DNA of 64,000 nucleotides from Escarpia spicata. Its lineage: Eukaryota > Annelida > Polychaeta > Sabellida > Siboglinidae. This document shows positions 50,001 through 63,060 of this stretch, piece by piece. A model generated the notes under the pieces. It had not been told where the DNA came from. It worked only from the letters and a program-made list of their open reading frames with translations, and searched no databases. The translations under genes and the position numbers were made by a program. The stretch spans positions 45,896,704 to 45,960,703 of the forward strand of contig OZ023205.1 of assembly GCA_963995525.1 (NCBI GenBank), written 5' to 3'. Numbering within the stretch: the stretch's first letter is position 1; every line of letters begins with the position of its first letter.

Positions 50001-53000
50001 CCGGTGCACAAAGCGGTGGTGTTACCAGTTATGTTGGGTAACTGCAGCAGCTTGGCAGTACAAATAATTGTGCTTTACAAACTAGATGACTGACACAAAC
50101 GCTTCTTGTGATGATAGTGGACATGCCTTGGTCTAACCGGATCATATCCAATAAAGATCTGCACATGCGCTGTGGCTCAGAACCAGTTTCACAATGAGTA
50201 AAAACGATGCGCAGATCCATGTTAGGCCACTTGTTGCACATACCTAAATATACTCATACACAAATGGCCCAACACTTTGAGGTTGCCGGGTCAAGAACGT
50301 ACAGGGGACGAGTTGGCAGCCATTCTACCAACCTATTCGACATGCTGCACACAAACGTGAAAGAGACAGGACATAAGACTGAAAAAGGTAGAAAAATGGA
50401 GAAGCTCAGAGGGTTGGCCAATGAACGGACAAGTTGATGTGAATTATGTGGGGACTGACTGCAGCAGTAAGATATATCTTGTTTTTTCCTAGACTATTTT
50501 GGTTGCAGGATCAGCAGACCATCATCATCATTTGGGAAACATAGTTGCTTCCACACAGGACATGGAATGGATCTAGCTATAGTCAAGCTAGCATATGTAT
50601 GTGTGTATGTGGGTACATCAATGTTTTCCTCCTAGACAGTTTGCATATCGGGCGCCAAGCATTCAGGGATAAATTTACAACCCATAGGATAAAAGTAATG
50701 CCTTCATTGTTTTTAAATTCTCATTGGTTAAAAGTTATTACTGGTTTTAGGACTCGTATTTGATATTAGATGGACATAAATCAATTGTTCACAACATAAT
50801 ACTTGTTTTTTTGTGATTGTTCTGTGGTCTGCCAATCAGGTGGGAAAATTTTAAGTAATGCATCTGCTTCTTCGGGAAACCATCTTTTGTATCTGTTTGC
50901 ACAGAATGGGCATCTTGCTAATATATATAATACACAATGGGAGATAGTGTTCTAAGTACTAGCATAAAAGACAAGACTTAGTAGGAGAAATATAATATAT
51001 TTAGGAAAAACCCCAATCATATCACTGTACAAAGCAATAGTTAGGCCCCATTTAGAATACTGTATACAACCATGTAGGCCATATGGTAATGACACAGATA
51101 TGCCAAAAAATGGATAGAAGAGAGTGATGTTATGGACTGAGAGATCTTAGTTACGAAAGAAACCTGCAATAATGTGGCTTAACAATATTTAAGACCAATA
51201 ATGTGGCTTAATAATTCTTAAGACCATGAAATTAAAGGGAGAACATATGGCAGTTTTTAAAGGTGTCAGACATTTTTTTGAAACAAAAGTCTACATTTAG
51301 TTCGTTTATTTTAAGGATAGCATAAATTATTTGCATAAAGAAAAAACTTTCCTGCAAATTAGTTGCAGAAAGGTTTCAGTTTTCCATCGCCACTCTGTTG
51401 ATATCTAGCGCCATTTTATATGTACATTATAAAGAGCGACAGTTGTTTTCACATTCATCGACTTTTGCATTTTTACAAACATGTTAAAACTTTTTAAATA
51501 GGTTTTTTCACTTGATCACATGTATACTTCATTGGATATTTAGTTTAACATCAATGTAGGAAAGACGCGTCGTGTCCAGGGTTGTGTCGGTACAAAGCCG
51601 AAATTTAACATTACCCAGCAATTTTCCTGGAACGACATGCTGCAGGCATGGCGTTGGTTCATCCAAACTACTCGTTCATTGCCTGGACTGTGACACTGTG
51701 ATGCGTTCAACAGTTCACAAACGTGAAATACAAAGTGTATAAAAATGGGCCAAGTGGCCCTGAAGTCCGTTGGACTAATACGTCTATATGTGATCCCGGC
51801 TGACCAACTGAGTGATAAGTTGGAAAAATTGTAACATTGTATTCTTACATCCTTGTAAAGGTTGGGTAGGGCGCTTTTACATGGTTTCAAAAATTATGAC
51901 TGCTACAAAAATTGGCGAAGTTATGGAGCACTGAACATGGTAGGGGTCAAAAAGTGAAAATGAAGAAAACGGCTGTTGAAGTTTTACATTACATATGCAA
52001 ATGGATTGCATGGAAATATTACATGCATGACATTCAAATGTGGAACACAGTATGTATGTTATGTTGCAACGATACACTGGAAGTATGAATGTGCTGCTAC
52101 ACAAAATTATCAAGTTATGCCAGATTATGTCTTTATGTGTAAAACTAAGAGGACAGATTATTTGAGAGCAAAAGGTAGACTCACTGTTTGACACAGTTTA
52201 AAACCTACAGGCCAGCTTAACAGGGGTCTAGTGGCTTAATGCTGTCTGCTGACACAAGCTTGTCTGCTCTGGCTGTGTGTGACCAATTAAATATTAGTCA
52301 AGGCCTCAATGATACAAAGCAGAGTGAACAGTGGGCCAGGCAGTTTTTGGCACATTATACAAATCTACTACTCTAGTGGGCTCTGTCAGTTGAGGCAAGC
52401 CTCTGCCAGTGTCCAATTACAGATTAGTCACACCAGTCAGGCAGCCACAGTGAGGTGTGACAGATTTTCTGGGAAAGGGATTAGTTGAACAAAAGGACTG
52501 TTTGCATGATAGATCATCTGCTGCAGCAGACAGTTGTTAGCAAATTTAGCATTTTAGGGGACCCTTTGTGCCCTTAGAATGATTCAATCAAATACAGATT
52601 TCTTGTGTACAGTTGCACTGCCACATGAAATGTCTATGCAAAATTTGAGAACAGGTTAATGAAAAGTTTTTGAAAAAATAGGCAAAATGTGAAAATTTAC
52701 CAGTTTTGGGGTATTATTTGGGGAGCCATTAGGTGCCCTTAGAATGATTCAATCAAATACAGATTTCTTGTGTACAGTGACACTAACCTAAGGAATGTCT
52801 ATTCAAAATTAGAAAAAAGTTGCTGAACAGTTTTTGAAGAAAAAAATAGACCAAATGTTACATTTTTACCAGTTTTGGGGTCCTTGATGGCCCTAGGGAG
52901 CCCTTAAAATGATTCAATCAAATACAGATTTCTCGTGCATAGTGGCAGTGCCCTAAGATATGTCTATGCAAAATTAGAGAAAAAGTTGCTGAACGGTTTC

Positions 53001-56000
53001 TGAGATACAGCAGCTAACGGCGGACGCAGAGTGATGGCCCTTGGACCTTCGGCCAAAGGACTAAAAAAGGATATATATACATATATCCTTAATTGTTGGG
53101 CATATATGTAATATAAGCTATGTGAATCTTGGAAAAATGAATAAATAGTATTTAACCACAGGGTAATTACTCCCTTAGGGGAGATTCAAACTTTTTCACG
53201 GGCAACACAAGCTTTTGGGATATTTTAATAATCAAATCATAACGAAAACGAAGAATGTTACATTGAAGATATGTCATGGAATGAAGTAGGAGAAGTTAAC
53301 AACGCGTCATACAGAAAACAAGAAGTCCCTTACAATCATGAGATCTCATCCAGACATGCTTAATTGAAGCATCGAGGCTCATCCTTGATGAACAACAAGG
53401 GAGACAGGTGAACCTGATAATCAGTTTAGAACATGACCACGAAAACTGAATATCTGTGACGAGTGAGATCACTTTTGGATCAGTCTGTTTTTGTTGCATA
53501 AGTGTTAGCAAATCAATCGATGATTCGCGCATCATTTGAATGAATCAGCATTATGTGGTTTATTGTGCACACTTGCTTGTACCTGAAAAGTGACGCTGTT
53601 AAAGAGAACTGACTGTTCTTTGAACTGTTCGCCAGGGAGATGTGCCATGAACCCTAGAATTATCAGTGAATGTGAAGAGACTGGAAGCGAGTTCAGTGTT
53701 CTTCTCTTTCATACGGAGGATCGCTGATTATCACAGGGACAGCATTTCATTGTGTTCGAAATAAAAAACACAATATTCTATATAATATTGCACATCTTTT
53801 TACGAGATCAATCAGCCAAAGCACAATAAATGAATAGTGGTGAATATTCTCACAGCTCAAGGCAAGGTTGCCAGCTCCCTTTGCCAATCCAGTTTTATCA
53901 ACACGAAGCTCTGGCTAATGAAGTCGGAAATGATATTCTCCAAATTGTCAACGGCACTTGAAGAGAACAAGGAACAATGTCCGTTTCCTGGTGGTATCAT
54001 GTCGCACATATTTTTAGGGAAGAGGCCACCATGGATATTTCTCGAGTCTGGAACACGGTGGGTAGAAAGAATCTCCTTTTTTTCTGTGTATAAGAGTGAA
54101 AGAAAGAAAACTTTCAGGATTCTGACCTAGTAACTTTCTGACAAAAAAATTGGTGATGAATACCTAGTTAATTATCTTTGACAGAGCTATCACAGTGTTC
54201 ATCCCAATGTGTTGCTGTAGAGGACTGGCATCGCTACAAGGATCAACTTTAAAACCAAGACACTGGATAATATATTGCATCTTTCTAATGACCTGCAATG
54301 TGCCCTAGCTCTGACAAAGCATAGCGTCTGAAAGCTTATTAAGAAGAGGCAAATTCAACCACACAGATATACTTTCATTTGTAGAGTATTGCTTATCATA
54401 CTTTTGATCACATTTAATGGTTAAGAAGTCAAAGCATAATTAATATTTAATTTTACTGATAAATATATTAATTATGCGACTAAATTAACTTAAAAAGAAA
54501 ATAATTCTCCCGAGTATGGTATTTAAAAATGGAGGGGTAACAGTGCCATAAAGGTTAAAAACTGCTCATTCAAGGCAACAAAATGAGTTCTACAAAAGGC
54601 TAGATTATCACACATTGGGGATTTGTCATGGGCCTAGACAGGCCCTCACGCAGGTTTGCCATCACGTATACTTGTTTCAAAAAGCCTGCTTTGTTACGAC
54701 CTCAATGCAAAGTGTAGTTATTTGTGGTATCTACTAGACACAGGTTCCATTGTGTCTGTGCTGTAATAAAACAATGTTGATCCGACCGCACATCCCTGAA
54801 TCCAACTGCTCTGTTAATTTTTCCGTTTTTATATATGGCTGCTAGGTCATGCTGGTAAGGTAATACCGACAAGTATCCAACATCTTTGGCCACTTTTTGA
54901 CATATTGTCATCAAAGCCGAAAGAGTTGTGAATGTCGTTTGCATCAGAACCGGACTGCACTACACGTGCCATGTCTGAGGCATACACTGTATAATGTCAT
55001 CAGAACCGGACTGCACTACACGTGCCATGTCTGAGGCATTCACTGTATAATGTCATCAGAACCGGACTGCACTACACGTGCCATGTCTGAGGCATTCACT
55101 GTATAATGTCATCAGAACCGGACTGCACTACACGTGCCATGTCTGAGGCATTCACTGTATAATGTCATCAGAACCGGACTGCACTACACGTGCCATGTCT
55201 GAGGCATCCACTGTATAATGTCATCAGAACCGGACTGCACTACACGTGCCATGTCTGAGGCATCCACTGTATAATGTCATCAGAACCGGACTGCACTACA
55301 CGTGCCATGTCTGAGGCATCCACTGTATAATGTCATCAGAACCGGACTGCACTACACGTGCCATGTCTGAGGCATCCACTGTATAATGTCATCAGGGCTT
55401 TCAACTTGCATATACAAACTCAAAATGTTGTAGAAATGTCAGCATCATCAGGCTGCTATTCAGCAAAACTAGTGAATATGAAGTAACATTAATGAATGAA
55501 TGGTGTTTATTAAATATATCGAAAAATATTCATTCTCAACGAGGATTATAAATGAACCGAACAGATTCCCTGCTGATCGTGTGGGAGCTAGCAGTATGAA
55601 TATGCTTTAAAACAAAATCGACATACCCCTCAGATGGGTAGATAGATAGATAAAAATAAGTTGTCTCAATAAACCAAAGGCTTCCTTGTCCAGTTGCCAT
55701 CTGGTGTTTATTGTCTGGGTGGCAATGTTGATGTTTATTTAATGTTGATACTAAACAATGCAGTGAATTTATTTGTGTTTCACTGAAATGATTTCTATAT
55801 TCATAGTCTTAGCTGTACATTTACACATCTCACTAACCAAAATAAGCTGCCACTCAACCACATTAGCACATGTGATCACTGTCGGCTTGAAAGCAAATTT
55901 CTCATCAATTTTTTTTCAACAGTTCAAAAGTTGCCGGATGTTTTTAAATCTGCAATTAGACACATATTTTGGCAACATTGTACTAGTTAAGGCAGTACAT

Positions 56001-58798
56001 AGTACTATTTATGGTAGTACCCGGTACATAGTACTAGTTAAGGTAGTACATTGCATCAGTTAAGGTAGTACATAGTACTAATTATGGTAGTACATAGTAC
56101 TAGTTAAGGTAGTACATAGTACTAGTTACGGTAGTACATAGTACTTGTTAAGGTAGTACATTGTACTAGTTATGGTAGTACATAGTACTAGTTAAGGTAG
56201 TACATAGCATTAGTTAAGGTAGTACATAGTACTAATTACGGTAGTACATAGTACTAGTTATGGTAGTACACAATACTAGTTACGGCAGTACATAGCATTA
56301 GTTAAGGTAGTACATAGTACTAGTTAAGGTAGTACATAGCATTAGTTAAGGTAGTACATAGTACTAGTTAAGGCAGTACATAGTACTAGATACGGTAGTA
56401 CATAGTACTAGTTAAGGTAGTACATAGTACTAGTTACGGTAGTAGATAGTTTTCCAAATCCCACTGAACTAAACAGCTTTCCCGGGTAATTGGCAGCTGA
56501 CACTCCTAATGGTTAACAAGTTGTGTGTTGTGGCAATGCAAGTATCTGAACCACTTACGTTATAACCTGAAGAGATGTCATGATGCTGATACTTCTGCTG
56601 AGAGCTGCACTGGCCTCATCATCACTCAGGTTGTTTCCACGCAGACTGAAGAATCACATTAAAATAATTAAAGCAACATCAATGGAGTACTAAACACTCT
56701 AACACAGGGACTAATACATTGTTAATTTTGTTCAATATATTTCTTGTCAATTAAGTTACCTGTATCAGTATGCAATGGCCAGGCCATACCTAGAGTATGC
56801 ATCATGTGTCTGGTTTCCTCACCTAAAGAAAGACCGAGACCTCAGTGAGGAAGTTCAGTGGTTTGCGAAACAATTAGTGCTAGAAACCAAAAAAGACTAC
56901 CATCCAGCAGCAGACTGAGTTAAAACTCCCTATACTGAACTACAGAAGTCAAACATTCAAAATCATCAAAGGAATGAACTCATCCAATCAGGATTGCAAA
57001 TGCTCACTGTGTCCATCAAAGTAGGTGTTCCTGAAAGCCACTGTTAACACAAGAGGGCGCAGTGAAAAGCTACAAACACAGAGATCAACAGGAAACATAT
57101 GCTCGTTCTTCTCCACCAAAGTGATAACATCGTGGAACTCGCTATCAAACGACACAGTTCAGTCACAGACAATCAACCAACTTTTTGTCTTCACATTAGA
57201 TAATGTCAATTCAATTTAAATGTGAAAATTACTATAACAAAAATGGGTGGCAGTCTATGTCAACTGAATTAACTTTTAAAATGATTAGTTTTATTACAAC
57301 AAATAACAGAATGACCAAAGATATGTTATAAACAACTCTGTTGTATGCATCCGTGTTTTCAGCACAACAGCACCATTAACCCAAAACTTTAATGTTCCTT
57401 TTGTCCTCTTTTTTGTCGTTTCATCAATAAATCATCATCATTGTGCAGCCATAGTGTCCTGTGGTTGGGTGAAGGCTTCAGCATGTCGATTCCAGATCTG
57501 CCTGTGTTGCACTATCCTCGGCCAGATGGTGCCCTTCCAGTGCTCGTTCAATTCGTCTCTCCATCATCTCGCCGGTGTTCCTCTAGATCATTTCCCTACG
57601 CGATACGCGATGTCCACCGGTTATCTTGTAGTCTACTGATGTGCCTTGTCCAGGTCCACCTCTTCTGATTTGTTCTATCACATCTATGACCTTTGTCTTC
57701 TCTCTTACCCAGATGTTTGTTTTTCTCTCCCGATATGTGTAAATAAATATATAAATCACAACTAAAAAATACATCAACATTCAGCAGACTAATTTGTCTA
57801 GAAACATTTAAAGTAATTAATGTGAACTATTTGCTTTAGGAAAATTCATAACACTTATTTACAACATTGTAACTGCTGTCATTGTTTTTAAAGGGAAAAT
57901 GCTTCAAACAAGTCAGACCACTGTTTATAAAAATTATACTGATATCAAATGACACCTATATGAATTGCATCATGCTGTAGTCATACCAGACTGTACACAG
58001 ATTAACACACATAAACAAAGAAAGCTGCAAGAAAGAGAAAATTCCAAGTTGTTGCTGACCTACATAAATTTGGGGATTTCGAAACTTAATAATTATTAAC
58101 ATATTTAATTCAAAAATGATCAGGCACCGTCGACAATGCCAAGGAGGTACATTAACAAACTTAGTAATTTAAACAGGTGGTACCACAAAAATCATTTAGG
58201 GGAAATAATAGCAAAAGCATTTTCATAAACAACTATTGCAAATGTTCAACGTGAATCTAACTGCATCGTTAGCTAGTTGCTATGTTTGGGATTACTAATT
58301 TTGTGTAGAACAATGTGTCTTCTCTGTTACCCAAATGTATTATGGAAGAATAACAATACATTTCACAGGAATATGGAATCATTCCTTGTAGTACTAAAAT
58401 ATTGGTGACACACTTTGCTATGCTGGCTACGTTTTAATGCCTTTTAGCAATTTTCGACACATATTTTTTGCAAACAAAAATATATGTCATATCTAATGCC
58501 ATGTCTGAGCTATGCTGGATTTGCCCAAATTCCTTTCATGCAAGTAAATGATCATATGCCACATTTGTTTTGAAAGGTCACCTGCATACAATGACCACAT
58601 CATGATGTTAATTAACAGTTCCATCATAATCGCACACTTCAAATTACAAAGTTATATCTCAACTGCATGGATAAAGCATATTGCATGCATGTGAAATAAA
58701 CAGCATAAACTCACGAAAGAAGTTCCATTTTCGGGAAGCGCAGCAGGGCGTGTAGTACAGGCAGTATGGCTTTAGGTCCAATTCTGCAGAGTTGCAAG
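46388..58798 (-). CDS. Leucine-rich-repeat protein gene, partial, one LRR per exon
   Basis: Seen: six minus-strand exons with GT/AG borders, every one starting with the last base of a split codon and ending with the first two bases of the next: 58798-58715 (LQLCRIGPKAILPVLHALL), 56645-56559 (LRGNNLSDDEASAALSRSI), 49518-49435 (VNKCQIQSKGMEFIVRGL), 48122-48036 (LQENDISSPAASQALGESV), 47279-47196 (LNKCKIGATGILHVLRGL), 46462-46388 (VSQADIVNVKDVEELLMQK). Lengths are 84, 87, 84, 87, 84 and 75 nt. Two repeat types alternate: a Cys-containing type (xNKCxIGxxGIxxxLRGLxNC) and an Asn-Asp type (LxxNDISxxxASxAL). This matches the roughly 28-residue ribonuclease-inhibitor-like LRR family, as in NLR-type proteins. 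The sixth exon is shorter and weaker. Neither the start nor the end is visible, so no NACHT or other domain can be claimed. Function unknown. Confidence 0.8.
46975..47025. repeat. (TA)n microsatellite
   Basis: About 50 bp of near-pure TA dinucleotides between the last two visible LRR exons. Confidence 0.85.
48380..49215 (+). mobile_element. Penelope-like element fragment (RT end plus GIY-YIG endonuclease)
   Basis: Seen in broken frames: THTDQYLNFSFHLPNHQKLG and VVRT (48582-48655), the conserved stretch at the RT end in Penelope-like elements. Then CCGAEYTGKMGRLFKIRLEE with H-KDVDN (48920-49000), matching the GIY-YIG core and Arg-Glu-His motif. Near 49065-49165 follow SALTDH and IKEAIWICK, the conserved C-terminal endonuclease motifs. 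Stops and frameshifts separate the pieces, so it is dead. It lies in the LRR gene intron between exons 49435 and 48122, on the opposite strand. Confidence 0.75.
49519..50975. other. LRR-gene intron with a dispersed repeat
   Basis: Contains the 50620-50910 member of the family seen at 18060-18300 (CCTCCTAGACAGTTTGCATA, GGGCGCCAAGCATTCAGGG, CAATTGTTCACAAC). At 50280-50440 a weak RTE-like tail (GLANER) is possible but not supported well enough to call. Confidence 0.4.
50980..51130 (+). mobile_element. Short LINE fragment (CR1/Rex-like)
   Basis: LYKAIVRPHLEYCIQPCRPY at 51030-51090 matches the conserved motif after the RT domain in CR1/Rex-type non-LTR elements. Only about 150 bp remain. Confidence 0.6.
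51131..52550. other. LRR-gene intron, nothing recognised
   Basis: AT-rich intronic sequence; ORFs here are short and match nothing I recognise. Confidence 0.35.
52555..53075 (+). repeat. Three-copy ~165-bp repeat with a conserved tail
   Basis: Three tandem diverged units, each with TTAGAATGATTCAATCAAAT, ACAGATTTCTTGTG and a TCTATGCAAAATTAGA-like part. The last runs into CAGCAGCTAACGGCGGACGC, then TTGGACCTTCGGCCAAAGGA and CTAAAAA. The layout resembles short non-autonomous repeats common in marine invertebrates; family not assigned. Confidence 0.6.
53076..54940. other. LRR-gene intron, nothing recognised
   Basis: Contains ORFs of 79 codons (minus, 53296-53535) and 97 codons (plus, 53837-54130) with no recognisable domain, signal peptide or splice-consistent neighbours. 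I do not call them genes. Confidence 0.35.
54944..55395. repeat. 56-bp minisatellite, about 8 copies
   Basis: Nearly identical units with CATCAGAACCGGACTGCACT, ACACGTGCCATGTCTGAGGC and ACTGTATAATG. Only the ATTC/ATCC/ATAC site differs, so expansion is recent. Confidence 0.92.
55978..56450. repeat. 22-bp minisatellite, about 21 copies
   Basis: Units TAGTTAAGGTAGTACATAG followed by TAC, with variants (TTACGG, TTATGG, ATAGCATT). Contains palindromic GTACTATGTAC-type stretches. It ends about 110 bp from the donor side of the LRR exon at 56645-56559. Confidence 0.88.
56760..57220 (+). mobile_element. LINE fragment, C-terminal region (CR1/Rex-like)
   Basis: MARPYLEYASCVWFPHLKKD near 56774-56834, followed after frameshifts by RGRSEKLQTQRSTGN and FFSTKVITSWNSLSND (57040-57160), the usual end of CR1/Rex-type ORF2. 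Decayed. In the LRR-gene intron between exons 58715 and 56645, opposite strand. Confidence 0.7.
57221..58714. other. LRR-gene intron, nothing firm recognised
   Basis: A stretch at 57440-57660 (CTGTGTTGCACTATCCTCGG, CATCTCGCCGGTGTTCCTCT) has higher GC than its surroundings and may be part of an old retroelement. No domain could be read. Confidence 0.3.
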
Positions 58799-59089
58799 CT
58801 GCAAAGACATATAGTAAAAACATATGTTTCATAATAGCCACATATACACATAAGCAGCCTGATAATAATTGCCATAGCATATTAGTTTAATTATATAATA
58901 TGTTTTTTTTAAATGCCATACGTTAACAAAAATGCAGTGTTGACAGAATTAAATACATCAGACTTTGGAGTGCCATGATAAGTTATACTCAAAAGGTGTA
59001 AAATATGTGTTATGTGAAATAATAATAAAACATGTACTGTTGTTATTGTATCCCTGTATTCAGTACACAAAACAAAATATTTAACAATA

Positions 59090-59557
59090 TTGCACTATAA
59101 ACCACTGAAAGATATGAAACTACGAATTATCTGTGTCTGCATATTTCCAACGGCTACGTATGGATGCGAAACCTGGACTCTTAATAAGAACATTACTAAA
59201 CGTATAAATGCATTTGAAAACAAGTGTTATAGAAAGATATTACGAGTTTCGTGGACTGAACGTAGAACTAACGAATCCATTGCAGATGAGCTTGGTGTTA
59301 CACCCGGGACTTTATTGAACTTTGTAAAGAAACAGAAACTAAGTTATTTCAGCCATGTGAAACGGCATCAATCTCTAGAGACACTAATAATGGAAGGAAA
59401 AGTGGAAGGCAGCAGAAGCAGAGGAAGACCTAGGAGACAATGGGAGAAAGACATAGAGGAATGGATGGGAACAGACGTCTGGCAATTGGGGAGACTGGCA
59501 AACGAAAGAGCAGTCTATAGACAATCCATCAAGGTTGCAACGTCCGGAAATGGATAA
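59090..59557 (+). mobile_element. RTE-like LINE, C-terminal part of ORF2
   Basis: One open frame of 155 codons: YGCETWTLNK, INAFENKCYRKILRVSWTER, GTLLNFVKKQKLSYFSHVKR, then GRPRRQWEKDIEEWMG. This is the standard C-terminal region after the RT of RTE-type elements, joined to a stop at the normal place. No RT core precedes it, so it is a 5'-truncated copy, with few lesions and therefore fairly young. Confidence 0.8.
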
Positions 59558-59639
59558 GCAAACCCCAACCAACCAAACCAGTGCAGCCAAGAATGTGTGA
59601 GTATATCTATCTCAGATATAGATAGATATATATAGATAT

Positions 59640-60075
59640 ATAAGGTGACCAAACATGATCTAGTTAGTAAGTTTTTGGCTTTGTTGAGAATTCCAATATC
59701 TTTAGAAAGTTTACATTTGACTTGGGTAATGTGTTCAGCCTAGTTGAGTTTGTTATCAATAGTAACACTAATAAATGTTGCAGAAGATACTCGTTTAACA
59801 GCATTATCATTAATTGTTTGTCGGTTTGGTATGTTTTCTATTTGGTGTTCTAAATACCATATATTGGGTCTTATCAATGTTTAAAGAGTTTGTTGGCAAT
59901 TAGCCAAACTATAATATTTTTTCTTTCAAAATAAATTTGGTTAGTTATGTCATCCAAACGATCACCATTTATAAATAAACTAGTGTCGTCAACAAATAAT
60001 ATGGAAACAATAATATCTGAGACATTAGCAATATCATTGATATATAATAGAAAAGTCAATGGCTCCAGTATAGAG
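59640..60075 (-). mobile_element. LINE RT fragment
   Basis: Minus strand: FLLYINDIANVSDIIVSILF, VDDTSLFINGDRLDD (the catalytic FADD-type motif reads FVDD), then IDKTQYMVFRTPNRK in another frame, and SSATFISVTIDNKLN. A decayed RT core of jockey/CR1-like type. Confidence 0.75.
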
Positions 60076-60080
60076 TTACA

Positions 60081-60965
60081 ATAATAATAAATAATAATAA
60101 ACGTCTATAGCACTTATATTCCCAGAAATCTGAGCTCGGAGGCGCAACATACAAGAATCATTTGGCAAAATCGTGAATCAGGACAAGCGAGGATCATCAT
60201 TAAAGCAAGGGACCGCCAAAGGCGAAGGTGGAAATGCATTTCAAATAAATAAGTCTTTAGTTTTTTTACTAAATGTTTATATAGTTTCAGATGTTTTTAA
60301 GTGATAGGGAGTTGATTCCAGATTTTGGTTGCCACTACAGAGAAAACACATTTGGTTGTAGAAAAAGTTGTTGTGAAACAGATGATCTCAGGTTCCTGGG
60401 GATATCTGAAAAATGCAGGAGACTAACCAAATAGGATGGCTGTTGTGTAGAAAGGGCACAATATGTAATAGTGGCTAATTTCAATTTGATTCAATATGCA
60501 ACCAGAAGCCAGTGTAACTGTTTAAGTAGTGGCAGATATGGTAAACAAACGAGGGGATTTTTAATTACCACACGTTCTAAACAATTATGTACGTGTTGGA
60601 GTTGAGTTAAATCCTTTTTAGCATTACTTTTAGGAGAGACTTGCAGTAGTCGAAGTGACTACTAATCAGAACTACTGATATTCTCTTGACAGTAAATAAA
60701 GAAAAAATGACACTGAATTTAACGGATATCACGTACATGGTACAAACTATATTTGCATACTTGAGAAATGTTCTGGTGAAAGATGAACTCACTGTCACCA
60801 AAGACAACACTTAGATCACGAACGGTATCATTTTGTGATGTATTGGTACTAAACAATTTAACTGCAAAGTAGCTAACAACCTTGTCTCATAACGTGGTTG
60901 TTTTGTGCCAATAATAATTATATGAGTTTTATCTGGATTGAATTTCAATTGACTTGCTTCCATGC
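60081..60965 (-). mobile_element. 5'-truncated L2/CR1-like LINE with (ATT)n tail
   Basis: Minus strand, broken frames: KTHIIIIGTKQPRYETRL-like start, TLASGCILNQIEISH / IKLKLATITYCALSTQQPSY, then NLRSSVSQQLF and WQPKSGINSLSL, the conserved LINE ORF2 end. It closes with AAGTGCTATAGACGTTTATT and an (ATT)n tail, as in the L2 element at 4369. It abuts the RT fragment at 59640-60075. Confidence 0.7.
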
Positions 60966-63060
60966 ATCCACAGCAAGATGACATCGACATTTTAGCTTGG
61001 ATTTAGCGTGCATGTAAATGGAAAATACCACGCCAATGTCGATTCTGTGTAATAACTTTTGAACGGTCATATTTTCTCTCAACAATCATTACTTTTTACT
61101 CACTCAATGTAGTAACAATTTAACTCTACAAACTTTAATATTGACAAAATGCATACGGTCACATACAATTTTTGGGAAAAGATAAAGTAAACAACAGCCA
61201 ACTATTCTTTCTGAATGTCTAACGTCATAAGTTTGGATATCCGAATGGAAATATGTGAAAGTTACAACACTACAAAGTGAATTACAACATTATTATATTA
61301 TAGGCAGATGTCGTAGCAAACATTTTGACACGATGTCGTAGTAAACACATTTTCTTGTCCAGGACGTTGTGGCCAGAATTACAACAATGACGTAGATTTA
61401 ATGACACTTTTGTGACACCGTTGTTATTGTCGATCTGCATCATGTTTTCCTTAAGCTCTGGAATCAATAATTTTGTTGAGAAAATGGATGTCATAGTTAA
61501 CATCTCTTAAACATGACGCAACATTTTCTGAAATTTTACATACATTCTTGCGCAATTACATCTCAACCTAGCCAAAAATTGTGTTTTCGGATTTCAGACA
61601 CATTAAGCACTCGAATGCTATTATTACCATATTCCTTCTTTTTGACTACATACAACTGCAAATTTGGATGTCGTAGTTAAGTGTTTTTGAGCCATTCTAT
61701 ACGCATGCACTTCATAATGAATATCGTAATTATTACCATGACTTGCTCTGACATTATTCTAAATTATTATAAATGTTTGTTCTACGGACAGGAACAGTTG
61801 AAAGTAACATTTTGGTTACAGGTATATTTTAAAACTAAACTGCCATTTTGAAAAATGTGCTGTGGACATTGATTACTTGGCTACTTGATTGTGACCTATG
61901 GTCTATAAATTTTTAATTATAGCCCAAATATATAGACAATCATACATACTAAAACTCGAATTGTTGATATCTATTCACATAACCATTAATTCTGAACAAA
62001 AATGTGATGGTATGTGTTTAAGAGCATTTGAAAGTGCGAAGACACACTATTTTTCCATTGTACGGTACATCTTTCGAAATTCTAGCCCATAACAGTCGAG
62101 CCTGGTGGGAGAAGAGCTGAAGAAGAGCTGAAGACACGGCCACGCAGCAACGACATGCATACAGTGAGACACTGGACAAATAACCAGTGAGGAACTGCAA
62201 GTGTATATAAAAATCACATATTCCTTGGAGTATATATATATATCAATATTGGGTTTATTTGACCCATACCATTTAAAAGGTCTCGGTGGTAGTCTTAAAT
62301 GTGTAATTAGATTGTTGTTCACGATGTGGGAATCACGAAGTGAATGTTATTGAGGTTGGATATCCTCCGTGTGGGAGACTAATAGTAAATTCACGATGGC
62401 ATAGATCACGATTTGAACACTGGTGAAACATAGACTTTGGCTGATGAGTCCTGTTTGTATATTTTTGAAAGTTAGGCGTATAGTAATTAGTGACTGTTAT
62501 TAATCCCCTTAACTGTCATTTAGTGGATTATGCGTGGATGATTATGTTTGTATCCTTGTATCTGATTTTTATGCCCTCCTCGGGATAATAAATTGTGGGA
62601 AAGCTATGATACTCGTTTATGTTATCACTCATATACATTGGACATTACACCGAATCCAGAAAACAAGTTCACTTCAACTGGTGTTCTTGACAAATGAAAT
62701 TGGGTAATATCTTCTTTCCAGTTAAACTCTTTCACAGTGATACATCCCTATATAATTTGTAATATAGGAGTTGTATTTCACAGTGATCTCCATATTCGCT
62801 ACACATTTTAAAAATATGCAAATGCTACTTCATTTTATGTTGTCTGTCAAAAATCGACATATTTTACGTTTAACTTAAGTAGTAGCCACTAAACAATATT
62901 GCAAAAAGAGACTCGGCTAATCCTTACATAAACGGTTATATTGGCTTCTGCTACTGATATCATATAAACATAGTATGCTTGCTTTTTGAAGATTATCACC
63001 ATCTTTGTGTTACTTTGCATGCTGGTGTTATTGGCATACTCTTCCACGCTGGCCAGTGCA
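60966..63060. other. Non-coding stretch
   Basis: AT-rich; a short (TA)n at 62230-62245. No exon or element recognised on either strand. Confidence 0.4.

Noticed and set aside
50270..50440. Possible RTE-like C-terminal tail (GLANER motif)
   Set aside because: Only a few residues fit; the preceding sequence does not match.
53837..54130. 97-codon plus-strand ORF
   Set aside because: No recognisable domain, no signal peptide and no splice-linked neighbours. It sits in an LRR-gene intron.
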